Part shown: positions 36,326-45,060 of the stretch, piece after piece | How the letters are laid out: every line of letters begins with the position of its first letter | Numbering within the stretch: position 1 is the first letter of the stretch | DNA from: Thermotoga sp. KOL6 | Lineage (GTDB): Bacteria; Thermotogota; Thermotogae; Thermotogales; Thermotogaceae | NCBI RefSeq assembly: GCF_002866025.1 | Contig: NZ_LNDE01000002.1 | Coordinates: 62,001 to 126,000 of the forward strand | Direction: 5' to 3' | DNA length: 64,000 nucleotides | The notes under the pieces: generated by a model | The model's database searches: none | The model's input: only the letters and a program-made list of their open reading frames with translations | Told to the model about the DNA's origin: nothing | Program-made: the position numbers and the translations under genes

Positions 36326-36805
36326 ATGAATACAAGATTACTAACACCATCTGCTGATATTTTCGCTCCATTTGGCTCTTTGATTCAAATGCCTTCAGAA
36401 AAAGCGACGGTAAGTACAGAGTTTTTCGACTATTGGCACAATGTGTGTGATCTTTCGTCACTGGAGATGAAAGAGCCTGTAGTAGGTTTTCTCAGGGTAG
36501 TTAAAAGGGAATTCGTATTGAACAAAATGGAAAAACACGTTTTATCCGATGAGATTTTTATCCCTCTGACGGGATATGGCGTTTTCTCTCTTTGTCCAGC
36601 CGAAAATGATCCTTCAAAAGAACCCGATAAGATAACACATTTTTTCATAGGCAGTGAATCTGCTTTTTTGTTAAGAAAGGGTACGTGGCATTGGGCACCT
36701 TATCCTTTAACGGATGAGATGCGCTTCTTAATAATTGTTGATAAAGCAACAGTTGAAAGAGATATACACATAGTGGAGTTTGAAACACCTGTGAGAATAC
36801 TATAG
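36326..36805 (+). CDS. AllA-like cupin (ureidoglycolate lyase family), function unknown
   Basis: 159-residue single-domain cupin. The pattern FAPFGSLI at the N-terminus, then HVLSDEIFIPL, LLRKGTWHWAPYPL and a C-terminal strand, resembles ureidoglycolate lyase (AllA) and its relatives. There are no purine or allantoin genes nearby, and it leads an operon of sugar ABC transporter, isomerase and alpha-fucosidase. A sugar or sugar-acid role is therefore more likely than ureidoglycolate. ATG after AAAAAGGGGG. An unusual member to find in this setting. Confidence 0.7.
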   Translation: MNTRLLTPSADIFAPFGSLIQMPSEKATVSTEFFDYWHNVCDLSSLEMKEPVVGFLRVVKREFVLNKMEKHVLSDEIFIPLTGYGVFSLCPAENDPSKEPDKITHFFIGSESAFLLRKGTWHWAPYPLTDEMRFLIIVDKATVERDIHIVEFETPVRIL

Positions 36806-36841
36806 AAACACATCACATCATCTTTTAGAGGGGGTGTTTTT

Positions 36842-37843
36842 ATGAAGAAGTTCTTGGTTTTAGCTTTGGTGCTGGTTTTTGCTATGGGAAGTCTATTGAT
36901 GGGTTACAACACACCACAGCAGGTATCCAAGATGAAGATTTTCTTCATTGTGAAAGCGAGTGAATCCGAATTCTGGCAGATAGTTCTCGATGGTGCTCGA
37001 AAGGCAGCTAAACATTATGGAGTTGAACTTATCGATCAGGCACCTACCTCAGAAGCAGATGTGGCCAAACAGGTTTCCATCCTGGAAACAGCAATTTCTA
37101 TGAAGCCTGATGCCATTGTCTTGGCTCCAACAGTTGCAGATGCTTTGGTTCCGGGAATAGAGAAGGCCACTGCTATGGGAATACCTGTTATCATAATCGA
37201 CTCGGCTGCCAACACTGATAAGTACGTGACGTTCCTTGCCTCTGATAACTACAAAATAGGACAACTAGCAGCAGATGAATTGGCAAAGGCTATGATCAAA
37301 AAATTTGGTGAAGCCAAGGGAAAGGTAGCAGCCTTTACGTTCATGTCAGGAGTTGGTTCTTTAGAAGCAAGAATGAAGGGATTCTTGGATAGAGTTAAAG
37401 AAAAGTATCCTGGAATTGAAATAGTCACTGTGAGAGACGCTATGGGTAAACAAGGAAACACTCTCAACATGGCGATAGACGTTTTAACAGCTTATCCAGA
37501 TCTTAGAGGCATATTTGCTAACAACCAGTACACGGGTGATGAAGTGGTACGTGCACTTGATATGAGAGGAGTGAAAAATCTTGCATTCGTGGCGGTAGAC
37601 GCCGGACCACAAGAACTTTGGGGACTGGAGAATGGATATGTTGACGCTCTTATCCTCCAGAAACCGTGGGTCATGGGATACTCTGGTGTTGCTTTCGCTG
37701 TTTTAGCTAGAAATCTGACAGCACTCGGTTTTGAATTCCCCAAATTCATCGACACGGGTATTGTAGCAATTACTCCCGACATGTTGGGTAAACCTGAGGC
37801 AGAAGCAATTCTGGATCCTGTGAACTTCTACAAGAATTGGTGA
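36842..37843 (+). CDS. Sugar ABC transporter, RbsB-type periplasmic binding protein
   Basis: 333 residues with a clear signal peptide (MKKFLVLALVLVFAMGSLLMG). The mature part is a type I sugar-binding fold: FFIVKASESEFWQIVLDGARKAA, QVSILETAISMKPDAIVLAP and GIPVIIIDS. Same family as ribose and other monosaccharide binding proteins. Ligand not determined; the operon suggests a deoxyhexose or a product of alpha-fucosidase action. Followed by a very strong stem-loop before the ATPase gene. Confidence 0.92.
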   Translation: MKKFLVLALVLVFAMGSLLMGYNTPQQVSKMKIFFIVKASESEFWQIVLDGARKAAKHYGVELIDQAPTSEADVAKQVSILETAISMKPDAIVLAPTVADALVPGIEKATAMGIPVIIIDSAANTDKYVTFLASDNYKIGQLAADELAKAMIKKFGEAKGKVAAFTFMSGVGSLEARMKGFLDRVKEKYPGIEIVTVRDAMGKQGNTLNMAIDVLTAYPDLRGIFANNQYTGDEVVRALDMRGVKNLAFVAVDAGPQELWGLENGYVDALILQKPWVMGYSGVAFAVLARNLTALGFEFPKFIDTGIVAITPDMLGKPEAEAILDPVNFYKNW

Positions 37844-37860
37844 TATTATGGGATATAGTC

Positions 37861-37896
37861 AATTAAACGGGAGGGCTTGCCCCCTCCCGTTTAATT
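37861..37896 (+). terminator. Intercistronic stem-loop after the RbsB-type gene
   Basis: A perfect 15-base inverted repeat: AATTAAACGGGAGGG (37861-37875), 6-base loop, then its complement (37882-37896), followed by AAAG and not a U run. It sits between binding-protein and ATPase genes of one operon, so an mRNA-stabilising or partial-termination role is likely. Confidence 0.8.
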
Positions 37897-37921
37897 AAAG
37901 TAATTCTCAGGAGGTGTTTGA

Positions 37922-39433
37922 ATGGAAGCAGTTCTTGAAATGAAAGCGATCACAAAAACTTTTCCGGGAGTTGTTGCATTGGATAAGGTGGATTTGAAGT
38001 TGGAAAAAGGAGAGGTGAAGGCTTTAGTTGGTGAAAATGGAGCAGGAAAAAGCACTTTGATAAAAATATTGACTGGTGCGTACACACCAGACAGTGGAGA
38101 GATTTTATTGTTTGGTCAAAAATACCAAAAAATGAATCCTATTTTGTCTGAGCGTTTGGGAATATCGGCTGTTTATCAGAATTTAATTCTTGCAGGGCAT
38201 TTGACAGTTTTGGAAAACATTCTAATGGGGATAGAGCCATCGTTTCTGGGGTTTTTGAAAAGGCGTGAGATGGAAAAACGAGTAGAAGAAATTTTAGAGA
38301 GAATAGGTTACAAAGGTATAATTTCTCCGCGACAGCAGGTGAGAAATTTGAGTGCGGCTCAGCAAGGAATGGTTGCAATTGCTCGAGCACTTTCAAGAGA
38401 TGCAAAGATACTCATATTTGATGAGCCAACAGCTGTTCTTGCCGAAAAAGAAGTCCGGGAGCTGTTCAGGGTAATCAGGCAGCTCAAAAGTGAAGGAAAA
38501 TCAATTATTTACATTTCTCACCGCTTGGAAGAAATATTCGAATTGTGTGACAATGTTTTGGTTTTGAAAGATGGTAAAGTCGTTGGTGAAAAGAGTGTCA
38601 AAGAAGTCACCGAAGATGAGTTGATAAGAATGATGGTAGGTAGAGAGATAAGAAAAGATCTTTATGATCCCAACAGGAAAATAGGAGATGTAATATTGAG
38701 GGTTGAAAATTTGACCAACGAAAAACTGAAAAAATGTTCTTTTGAAGTGAGAAGAGGGGAAATTGTTGGAATTTATGGTCTGGTTGGTTCTGGAAGAACG
38801 GAATTAGCAAGGGCTTTATTTGGAGCTGATCCAGTTACAGAAGGAAAGATATTTCTCAACGGTCAGGAAGTAAAGATAAAAAATCCCCGAAAAGCAATTA
38901 ATTTAGGACTGGGATTGGTTCCTGAAGATAGGAGAGGACATGGATTGGCTTTGAAGTTATCTGTAAAGGTCAATATAAACTTGCCTGTCTATAGAAAGAT
39001 AGGGCGCTTAGGATTTATCAAGCTCACTGAAGAGAAGAAGAATGCAGAGCATTATGTGAAAGTTCTGTCTATAAAAACACCCCATATAAATCAAATCGTA
39101 GCAAATTTGAGTGGTGGAAATCAGCAAAAGGTGGTCCTAGCAAAATGGTTGGCAAGTCAGTCGAACGTATTCATAATGGACGAACCAACTAATGGAATAG
39201 ACGTTGGTGCCAAACAGGAGATATATGATCTTGTAAATGAACTTGCCCGGAGAGGATCAGGAATTATTTTCATATCTTCTTATATGCCAGAGCTTATGGC
39301 AGTATGTGATCGTATATTAGTCATGCGAGACGGTAAAATCGTCGCCAATCTCAACAGAGAAGAATTTGATGAAGAGAGAATATTGAGTTTTGCCATAAGA
39401 AACAGTGTTTCACAAGGAGGTTCTAGGGTATGA
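37922..39433 (+). CDS. Sugar ABC transporter, RbsA-type ATPase (two nucleotide-binding domains)
   Basis: 503 residues with two ABC domains in tandem. First domain: Walker A GENGAGKST, signature-like LSAAQQGMVAIARAL, Walker B ILIFDEPTA. Second domain: degenerate Walker A GLVGSGRTE, signature LSGGNQQKVVLAKWL, Walker B FIMDEPTNGID. The variation between halves is normal for RbsA proteins. Its stop overlaps the permease start (ATGA). Energises import together with the RbsC-type permease. Confidence 0.95.
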   Translation: MEAVLEMKAITKTFPGVVALDKVDLKLEKGEVKALVGENGAGKSTLIKILTGAYTPDSGEILLFGQKYQKMNPILSERLGISAVYQNLILAGHLTVLENILMGIEPSFLGFLKRREMEKRVEEILERIGYKGIISPRQQVRNLSAAQQGMVAIARALSRDAKILIFDEPTAVLAEKEVRELFRVIRQLKSEGKSIIYISHRLEEIFELCDNVLVLKDGKVVGEKSVKEVTEDELIRMMVGREIRKDLYDPNRKIGDVILRVENLTNEKLKKCSFEVRRGEIVGIYGLVGSGRTELARALFGADPVTEGKIFLNGQEVKIKNPRKAINLGLGLVPEDRRGHGLALKLSVKVNINLPVYRKIGRLGFIKLTEEKKNAEHYVKVLSIKTPHINQIVANLSGGNQQKVVLAKWLASQSNVFIMDEPTNGIDVGAKQEIYDLVNELARRGSGIIFISSYMPELMAVCDRILVMRDGKIVANLNREEFDEERILSFAIRNSVSQGGSRV

Positions 39434-40383
39434 CGGAAAAAAATAAGCTCGGATCGAAAATAAAACTGAGCACACAAATGGTATTAGCTTTAGTGGTTGT
39501 AGCTCTATGGATCTTCTTAGCAATTGCTACTCCGAGATTTTTGACCTATGACAACATCAAGAATATTATGCGACAAATGACTATACAGGGAATATTAGGT
39601 ATCGCCGCTGTTGTCGTTATCGTAACAGGAGGCATTGATTTATCCGTTGGTTCGGTAGTTGCGCTTGTGAACATTGTACTATCATTGATGGTTTCAAAAG
39701 GAGCAAACATAGGATCTTCTATACTCTATTGTCTTCTGTTATCAGCTCTTATAGGTTTCACAAATGGATTGATGGTATACGATTTGAAACTTCCTCCATT
39801 CATTGCAACGCTTGGAATGATGAGTATCGCACGAGGAGTAACTCTGTTGATTTCAAATGGACGAAATGTATTTGGGTTACCAAGAAGTTTAGCGGATTTT
39901 GCGAATAGTGATTCTCTGGGCATACCTTTATTTTTCTGGCTTCTGCTACTTGTTGTGGTCGGTATTGAAGTGATTTTCAGATTCACCAAGCTTGGAAGAT
40001 ACTTGTTTGCATTGGGAAGCAATATCGAGGCCGCAAGATTATCCGGTGTAAACATAAGAATTGTTACATACGCGGCGTACATTTTGGCATCGGTGCTAGC
40101 AGGATTTGCAGGTATTTTAGAAACGGCAAGATTGTGGATGGGAGTTCCCACAACGGGAACGGGTTACGAGTTGGATGCTATAGCAGCTGCAGTTATAGGA
40201 GGAGCTAGCTTATCGGGTGCAGAAGGGAGTGCTTTAGGAGCCTTTTTTGGGGCTTTAGTTATGACTACCATCTATAATGGTTCAGTTCATTTGAACGTCA
40301 ACCCCTTCTGGCAGAGGGTACTGGTAGGTATCATCGTTGTAGCTGCAGTCGGTGTGGATCAACTTAGAAAGAGTAGGCAATAA
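39430..40383 (+). CDS. Sugar ABC transporter, RbsC-type permease
   Basis: 317-residue membrane protein with about eight to ten hydrophobic helices. Typical RbsC motifs: VIVTGGIDLSVGSVVAL near residue 60 and NIEAARLSGVNI near 200; the family GGASLSGAEGSALGAFFGAL lies near 258-277. Translationally coupled to the ATPase gene by a 4-base overlap. Confidence 0.94.
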   Translation: MTEKNKLGSKIKLSTQMVLALVVVALWIFLAIATPRFLTYDNIKNIMRQMTIQGILGIAAVVVIVTGGIDLSVGSVVALVNIVLSLMVSKGANIGSSILYCLLLSALIGFTNGLMVYDLKLPPFIATLGMMSIARGVTLLISNGRNVFGLPRSLADFANSDSLGIPLFFWLLLLVVVGIEVIFRFTKLGRYLFALGSNIEAARLSGVNIRIVTYAAYILASVLAGFAGILETARLWMGVPTTGTGYELDAIAAAVIGGASLSGAEGSALGAFFGALVMTTIYNGSVHLNVNPFWQRVLVGIIVVAAVGVDQLRKSRQ

Positions 40384-40410
40384 ACATTTTCATATCAGGG
40401 GGTGTTGTAG

Positions 40411-41826
40411 ATGAAATACAAAGTGGGTCTCATTAGTTTTTCGGACGGTAGGGAATATGTTCACAAGGAATTGGAAAAGAAGGTAAAAGAATTTGAAGAT
40501 AGGATAGCAAGAAAGTTGGAAGAAACAGGTGAAGTAGAAGTTATCAGGGCAAAAGAGATTGTGTGGAAACCATCGATTGCTAAAAGAGAAGGTAGAAGAT
40601 TGACAGAAGAGGGAGCGGAAGTGACGATATTCAATTATGCAGTTTGGGCATTTCCTCATTTTTCAGTACTTGCAAGCAAGTTTGCTCCGGGTCCATTCCT
40701 ACTTTTCTCCAATATAAATCCACAGTACCCCGGAATGGTAGCAATGCTTTCCGCGGCTGGTGCTTTGGAACAAGATGGAACGAAGCATTACAGAATGTGG
40801 GGAGATATAGAAGACGAGAAAGTCCTCAGGAGGGTCATGGCTTTTATAAGGGCTGGAAGTACGTACAAAAAACTCAGGGGACAGAGGTATGGTATGTTTG
40901 GAGGAAGATCTATGGGAATGTATACTGCTGTTCCTAACGTAGATCTTTGGAACAAGATATTCGGTGTGGATGTGGAACACATTGATCAATTCGAGATTGT
41001 AAGAAGAAGTCAAGAGATATCCGATGAGAGGGCAAGAAAGGGAAGACTCTGGATAGAAGAGAAAGCAAAAGCTGTGCATTACGATGGAAAGTATCTTACA
41101 CCCGAAAAGTTGGAGCTTCAAATCAAAAGCTACCATGCTGTGAGGAACATAATAGAGGAGATGGAATTGGATTTTGTTGGTATAAAGGGTCAGTTGGAAC
41201 TTACAGAACATTTTGTTACGATGGACGTAACAGAAGCCTTTTTGAACGATCCATACGATTGGGAGGGACCTCATGAACCAATAGTTTGTGCAACAGAAGC
41301 AGATTCCGATGGAGCACTTACAATGCAAATCTTCAAGCTAATCGCAAAAACCCCCGTTCTTTTTGCAGATGTCAGGCATTACGTAGAAGAATACGACATT
41401 TTGGATCTGTGTAATTCTGGGAATCATGCCACATATTTTGCAAACAAATCCTTTGATCCGGATGAAAACATGAAGAAAGTTGAATTCTACCCACAGACGT
41501 TCTACTTCCCGGCGGGAGGTGCTGCAGTTAAACACATAGCTGCACCTGGAAAAGTGACACTTGGGAGGCTCACAAGAGAAGATGGAAGATACAAGTTTAC
41601 AGTAGTTCCTGGGGAATTTGTGGATTTCGGTGAGGAAAAAAATTATGAGATAGCGGATAGTATACAGAACAACTGGCCTCATGCGTTTTTAAAGATGGAA
41701 ACACCAATAGAGGATTTCTTGTCACGATATTCATCCAACCACATCCACGGTGTTTACGGGGATTATGTTGAAGAAATAAAGACATTCTGTGAAATAACTG
41801 GTATTGACTTCGTACTTATGAAATAA
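40411..41826 (+). CDS. L-fucose isomerase-like protein
   Basis: 471 residues of the fucose/arabinose isomerase superfamily. Candidate metal and catalytic residues lie in TEADSDGALTMQ (Glu), VRHYVEEYDILDLCNSGNHA (Asp/Glu) and the C-terminal SNHIHGVYGDY (His). It lies directly upstream of an alpha-L-fucosidase, so isomerisation of L-fucose to L-fuculose is the first guess. The family also holds arabinose and other aldose isomerases. It is shorter than E. coli FucI (about 590 residues). No fuculokinase or fuculose-phosphate aldolase is adjacent. Confidence 0.8.
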   Translation: MKYKVGLISFSDGREYVHKELEKKVKEFEDRIARKLEETGEVEVIRAKEIVWKPSIAKREGRRLTEEGAEVTIFNYAVWAFPHFSVLASKFAPGPFLLFSNINPQYPGMVAMLSAAGALEQDGTKHYRMWGDIEDEKVLRRVMAFIRAGSTYKKLRGQRYGMFGGRSMGMYTAVPNVDLWNKIFGVDVEHIDQFEIVRRSQEISDERARKGRLWIEEKAKAVHYDGKYLTPEKLELQIKSYHAVRNIIEEMELDFVGIKGQLELTEHFVTMDVTEAFLNDPYDWEGPHEPIVCATEADSDGALTMQIFKLIAKTPVLFADVRHYVEEYDILDLCNSGNHATYFANKSFDPDENMKKVEFYPQTFYFPAGGAAVKHIAAPGKVTLGRLTREDGRYKFTVVPGEFVDFGEEKNYEIADSIQNNWPHAFLKMETPIEDFLSRYSSNHIHGVYGDYVEEIKTFCEITGIDFVLMK

Positions 41827-41855
41827 GGGCGCCAAGGCGCCCCATATTTTTTTTT
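41827..41855 (+). terminator. Terminator-like hairpin between isomerase and fucosidase genes
   Basis: GGGCGC (41827-41832), loop CAAG, GCGCCC (41837-41842), then CATA and nine T bases. A complete terminator shape inside the operon, so the fucosidase gene may be expressed at a lower level by read-through. Confidence 0.75.
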
Positions 41856-41872
41856 ATAAGGAGGAAGTATGA

Positions 41873-43210
41873 ATGGGATATAAACCTACATGGGAATCTC
41901 TAAGAGGACATTCTCTCCCTACGTGGTTCGATGAGGCAAAATTTGGAATCTTCATTCACTGGGGTATTTACTCTGTTCCAGGTTGGGCACCACCAACAGG
42001 AGAACTTGGGAAAGTACCAATGGATATCTGGTTTGTTCGAAACCCTTATGCGGAGTGGTATGAAAACTCTCTCAGAATCAAAGGAAGTCCTACTTGGGAA
42101 TATCACGTAAAAAACTATGGTGAGAACTTCAAATATGAACAGTTTGCCGACCTATTCACAGCAGAGAAATGGGATCCTCGTGAGTGGGCAGAACTCTTTA
42201 AAAAATCAGGTGCGAAATACACGGTTTTGACAACAAAGCATCATGATGGATTTTGTCTGTGGAAAACGAGGTATACTGATTTCAACGCGTTGCAAAGAGG
42301 TCCCAAGAGAGACATTGTAGAGGATTTTTCAAAGGCTGTGAGAGATGTCGGATTGAGGTTTGGTGTTTATTATTCAGGGGGATTGGATTGGCGCTTTACA
42401 ACAAAACCTATTGAACATGTAGAGGATTTTGAGTACATCAAACCAAACACTTATGAATATTCCGACTATGCTTACAAACAAATTGTGGAATTGATAGATT
42501 CTTATTCTCCCGATATTTTGTGGAACGACATAGAATGGCCAGAGAAAGGAAGAGAAGATGTGAAGTACCTGTTTGCCTATTATTACAACAACCAGCCTAA
42601 AGGAGTAGTTAACGATAGATGGAAAGTTCCTCATTGGGATTTCAGAACAGCGGAGTATCATCTAAACTATCCAGATGACATTCCGGGATACAAATGGGAA
42701 TTTACAAGAGGAATGGGTCTTTCATTTGGTTTCAACAGAAACGAAAAGGCGGAACATATGCTTACCATTGATCAGCTTGTTCGCGTGTTAGTAGATGTGG
42801 TGAGTAAAGGTGGCAATCTTCTTCTGAATGTGGGTCCAAAAGCCGATGGTACGATCCCGCAAATTCAAAGAGAAAGACTTCTAGGAATTGGAAGATGGTT
42901 GGAAAAGTATGGAAAGGTCATATATGGTACAAGACCATGGGAAAGATGTTGTGCAAAGACGGAAGATAATTTGGAAATCCGTTTTACCACGAAAAATGGG
43001 AAACTTTATGTAATCTTCCTTGGTATACCAGAAGAGGAAAGAGTGATAATAAGAAATTTCAATGTTGAGGGGAAAGTGAGACATTTCTTAACAGGTAAAT
43101 ATCTCGATTTTAAAAATATAGGTGAAAATTCTGAAATCATCATTCCGAAAAGTCTTTCGAAACACGACGATCGAACATTAATTCTTGAAGTAGAATTATC
43201 CGTCATTTAA
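41873..43210 (+). CDS. Alpha-L-fucosidase, glycoside hydrolase family 29
   Basis: Retaining exo-fucosidase, 445 residues, no signal peptide, so cytoplasmic. Strong full-length match to what I recall of the structurally studied T. maritima enzyme. Its nucleophile (Asp224 there) corresponds to D219 in DILWNDIEWPEKG, and the acid/base (Glu266) to E261 in TAEYHLNYP. TTKHHDGFCLW near 120-130 forms part of the pocket. ATG 41873 after AAGGAGGAAG. It would release L-fucose from imported fucosides. The end overlaps the convergent iclR-type gene by 8 bases. Confidence 0.95.
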   Translation: MGYKPTWESLRGHSLPTWFDEAKFGIFIHWGIYSVPGWAPPTGELGKVPMDIWFVRNPYAEWYENSLRIKGSPTWEYHVKNYGENFKYEQFADLFTAEKWDPREWAELFKKSGAKYTVLTTKHHDGFCLWKTRYTDFNALQRGPKRDIVEDFSKAVRDVGLRFGVYYSGGLDWRFTTKPIEHVEDFEYIKPNTYEYSDYAYKQIVELIDSYSPDILWNDIEWPEKGREDVKYLFAYYYNNQPKGVVNDRWKVPHWDFRTAEYHLNYPDDIPGYKWEFTRGMGLSFGFNRNEKAEHMLTIDQLVRVLVDVVSKGGNLLLNVGPKADGTIPQIQRERLLGIGRWLEKYGKVIYGTRPWERCCAKTEDNLEIRFTTKNGKLYVIFLGIPEEERVIIRNFNVEGKVRHFLTGKYLDFKNIGENSEIIIPKSLSKHDDRTLILEVELSVI

Positions 43211-43952
43211 TCAGAAAGCCCAATCTTCTGGATATTTCTTTCGCAGCTTTTGTCACCAGCTTTGCATACTCTTCTATTTTGTCCTCGGATATTCTCGAAG
43301 CTGGCCCTGAGATACTTATAGAGGCTACTGCAAAACCTTTTTCGTTTAGAATGGGAGCTCCTATACAACGAATTCCTTCTTCATCTTCCATGTTATCAAT
43401 GGAGTATCCTCTTTCGCGTATCTTTCTCAATTCTTCAATGAGTTTTAGCTTATCCGTGATGGTATTCTTCGTTCGTGGTTCTAATTTGATTTTTTCCAAT
43501 ATTTCTTCCTGCTGCTTTTCAGGAAGAAAAGCTAGCAAAGCTTTTCCAATGGCTGTGCTGTACAAAGATGCCCGCTTTCCAATATAAACCTTTGTTCTCA
43601 AGGACTGGGAACTTTCCAACGCTTCTATAGAGAGAACGTGCGTTCCTTCAAGAATTCCAAGGTGTATGGATTCTCCAGTTATGGCTTGCAGTTGTTCCAT
43701 AACGTCTATCGCTGCTTTCCTTATTTCCAGAGAGGAGAGTACTATACTCCCCAGTTCCAAAAGCTTATATCCCAAGCTGTAAGTTTTATCAGGATTTTTT
43801 GTCAAAATTCCCAATTCAACAAGAGCATTACAGATTCTATAGACCGTCGGTTTAGGCATACCTGTCTGTTCCGATATTTCTCCGAGACTGAGAACGGGTT
43901 TTCTCATACTGAAACAACTTAAAATCTCTACCGCCCTTTTTAATACTTGCAT
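43203..43952 (-). CDS. IclR-family transcriptional regulator
   Basis: 249 residues: winged helix-turn-helix at residues 1-65 (SLGEISEQTGMPKPTVYRICNALV) and a C-terminal effector domain. ATG after GGAGGAC. It is divergent from the aldolase/TRAP operon with a 139-base gap holding two overlapping palindromes, and is the likely local regulator of that operon. IclR regulators commonly sense aromatic or sugar-acid catabolites; the effector here is unknown. Confidence 0.92.
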   Translation of the reverse strand: MQVLKRAVEILSCFSMRKPVLSLGEISEQTGMPKPTVYRICNALVELGILTKNPDKTYSLGYKLLELGSIVLSSLEIRKAAIDVMEQLQAITGESIHLGILEGTHVLSIEALESSQSLRTKVYIGKRASLYSTAIGKALLAFLPEKQQEEILEKIKLEPRTKNTITDKLKLIEELRKIRERGYSIDNMEDEEGIRCIGAPILNEKGFAVASISISGPASRISEDKIEEYAKLVTKAAKEISRRLGFLIK

Positions 43953-43992
43953 CGATTTTCTGTCCTCCTTAGCAATCTCTTGTTTCTAGAGT

Positions 43993-44022
43993 TTGACTTA
44001 CAGGGTTGTACTTCGATATAAT
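43993..44022 (+). promoter_or_regulatory. Strong predicted promoter of the aldolase/TRAP operon
   Basis: TTGACT (43993-43998), 18 bases, TATAAT (44017-44022). The transcript would start near 44030 and run through the palindromes at 44039-44067 before the gene at 44092. Confidence 0.7.
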
Positions 44023-44038
44023 TATAACTGGTTTCGAT

Positions 44039-44067
44039 AAATGATAAATCATTTCATATAATGAAAT
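44039..44067. promoter_or_regulatory. Two overlapping palindromes, candidate IclR operator
   Basis: First repeat: AAATGAT-AA-ATCATTT (44039-44054). Second repeat: ATTTCAT-ATA-ATGAAAT (44051-44067). Both are perfect and share four bases. They lie just downstream of the predicted transcription start in the gap between the IclR gene and the operon it faces. Confidence 0.6.
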
Positions 44068-44091
44068 AAAATAGAAAGGAGGAGTTATTGG

Positions 44092-45030
44092 ATGAAAATA
44101 CATAATTTTAGGTACAACGTTGTAGAGAAATTTGGACGAGTGCTTCTGCCTCTCATAACGGTTTTCAAGGAAGATCAGTCGATTGATTACAAAACCACCC
44201 GAAAAGTTGCAAGATATGTGATCGAAAGGGGATTTTGTGATTCTATCATTGTGAGTGGAACGACCGGTGAATTCTATGCTATGAGTGTTGACGAAAGAAT
44301 TAGACTGCTCAGAGAGATCAAAGATGAGGTGGGGAATGAGGTTCCTCTCATAGCGGGAACAGGTGCTATCTTCGTAGAAGATGTTATTAGATTGAATCAA
44401 GAGGCAGAAAGGTTGGGGTATGATGCTGTGATGGTGGTACTTCCCTATTATTGTCACCCTGAACAAGAAGGTATTTACCAGCATTTCAAGATAATCGCTG
44501 AAAATACCTCTCTTCCTATAATGGTCTACAATATTCCTCTTTTTGTTGGAGTGAACCTTGAACCTAAGACTCTCGCAAGAATAGCGGAGTTCGACAATGT
44601 TATTGCAGTTAAAGATGAAGCCGGTCTCCATCCTGTTCAAACTACGGATTATATAAAAGCTACGAGTGGAAAACTGGCTGTCTATTCTGGAGATGACACG
44701 ATGATTCTTCAAGTTCTTGTGCAGGGAGGAGTAGGTGTTGTAAGTGGTGGAGCGCACGTTGTAGGGGATATTATAAAAGCTATGATAGATGATCATCTGA
44801 ACGGAAAAAACGAAGAAGCAATGAAGAAATATCATGTTCTTATGGATCTATTTGCTGCTTTTCACGGAGTGGATGGTAAAAGAGTTAATCCTACTCCACT
44901 CGTGAAGGCTGCATTCGAGATGATTTCAGGATTACCTACTTCTGCTGTTCGTTTGCCTCTGATTCCTGCGACTGATGAAGAAAGAGCAAAATTGAAGGAT
45001 GTGTTGAAAAGAATCGGGAAAATAGATTGA
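44092..45030 (+). CDS. DapA/NanA-family aldolase or dehydratase
   Basis: 312-residue class I aldolase-superfamily TIM barrel. Schiff-base lysine K174 (VIAVKDEAG), partner tyrosine Y146 (MVYNIP) and carboxylate-binding SGTTGE (55-60) are all present. Family members include dihydrodipicolinate synthase, sialate lyase, 2-keto-3-deoxygluconate aldolase and deoxy-keto-acid dehydratases. Paired with an IclR regulator and a TRAP transporter, which usually import acids, a role in sugar-acid breakdown is favoured over lysine synthesis. The substrate is not known. Confidence 0.87.
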   Translation: MKIHNFRYNVVEKFGRVLLPLITVFKEDQSIDYKTTRKVARYVIERGFCDSIIVSGTTGEFYAMSVDERIRLLREIKDEVGNEVPLIAGTGAIFVEDVIRLNQEAERLGYDAVMVVLPYYCHPEQEGIYQHFKIIAENTSLPIMVYNIPLFVGVNLEPKTLARIAEFDNVIAVKDEAGLHPVQTTDYIKATSGKLAVYSGDDTMILQVLVQGGVGVVSGGAHVVGDIIKAMIDDHLNGKNEEAMKKYHVLMDLFAAFHGVDGKRVNPTPLVKAAFEMISGLPTSAVRLPLIPATDEERAKLKDVLKRIGKID

Positions 45031-45060
45031 TACATTAAAATCTCAGAAGGGGGTGTTTTT

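Noticed and set aside
37861-37896. Insertion-sequence end or attachment site
   Set aside because: The long inverted repeat has a 6-base loop, lies between two transporter genes and has no flanking duplication or transposase; it fits an RNA hairpin.
43969-44835. 288-codon minus-strand frame opposite the DapA-family gene
   Set aside because: Shadow of a clear aldolase gene; it would also run through the IclR promoter region.
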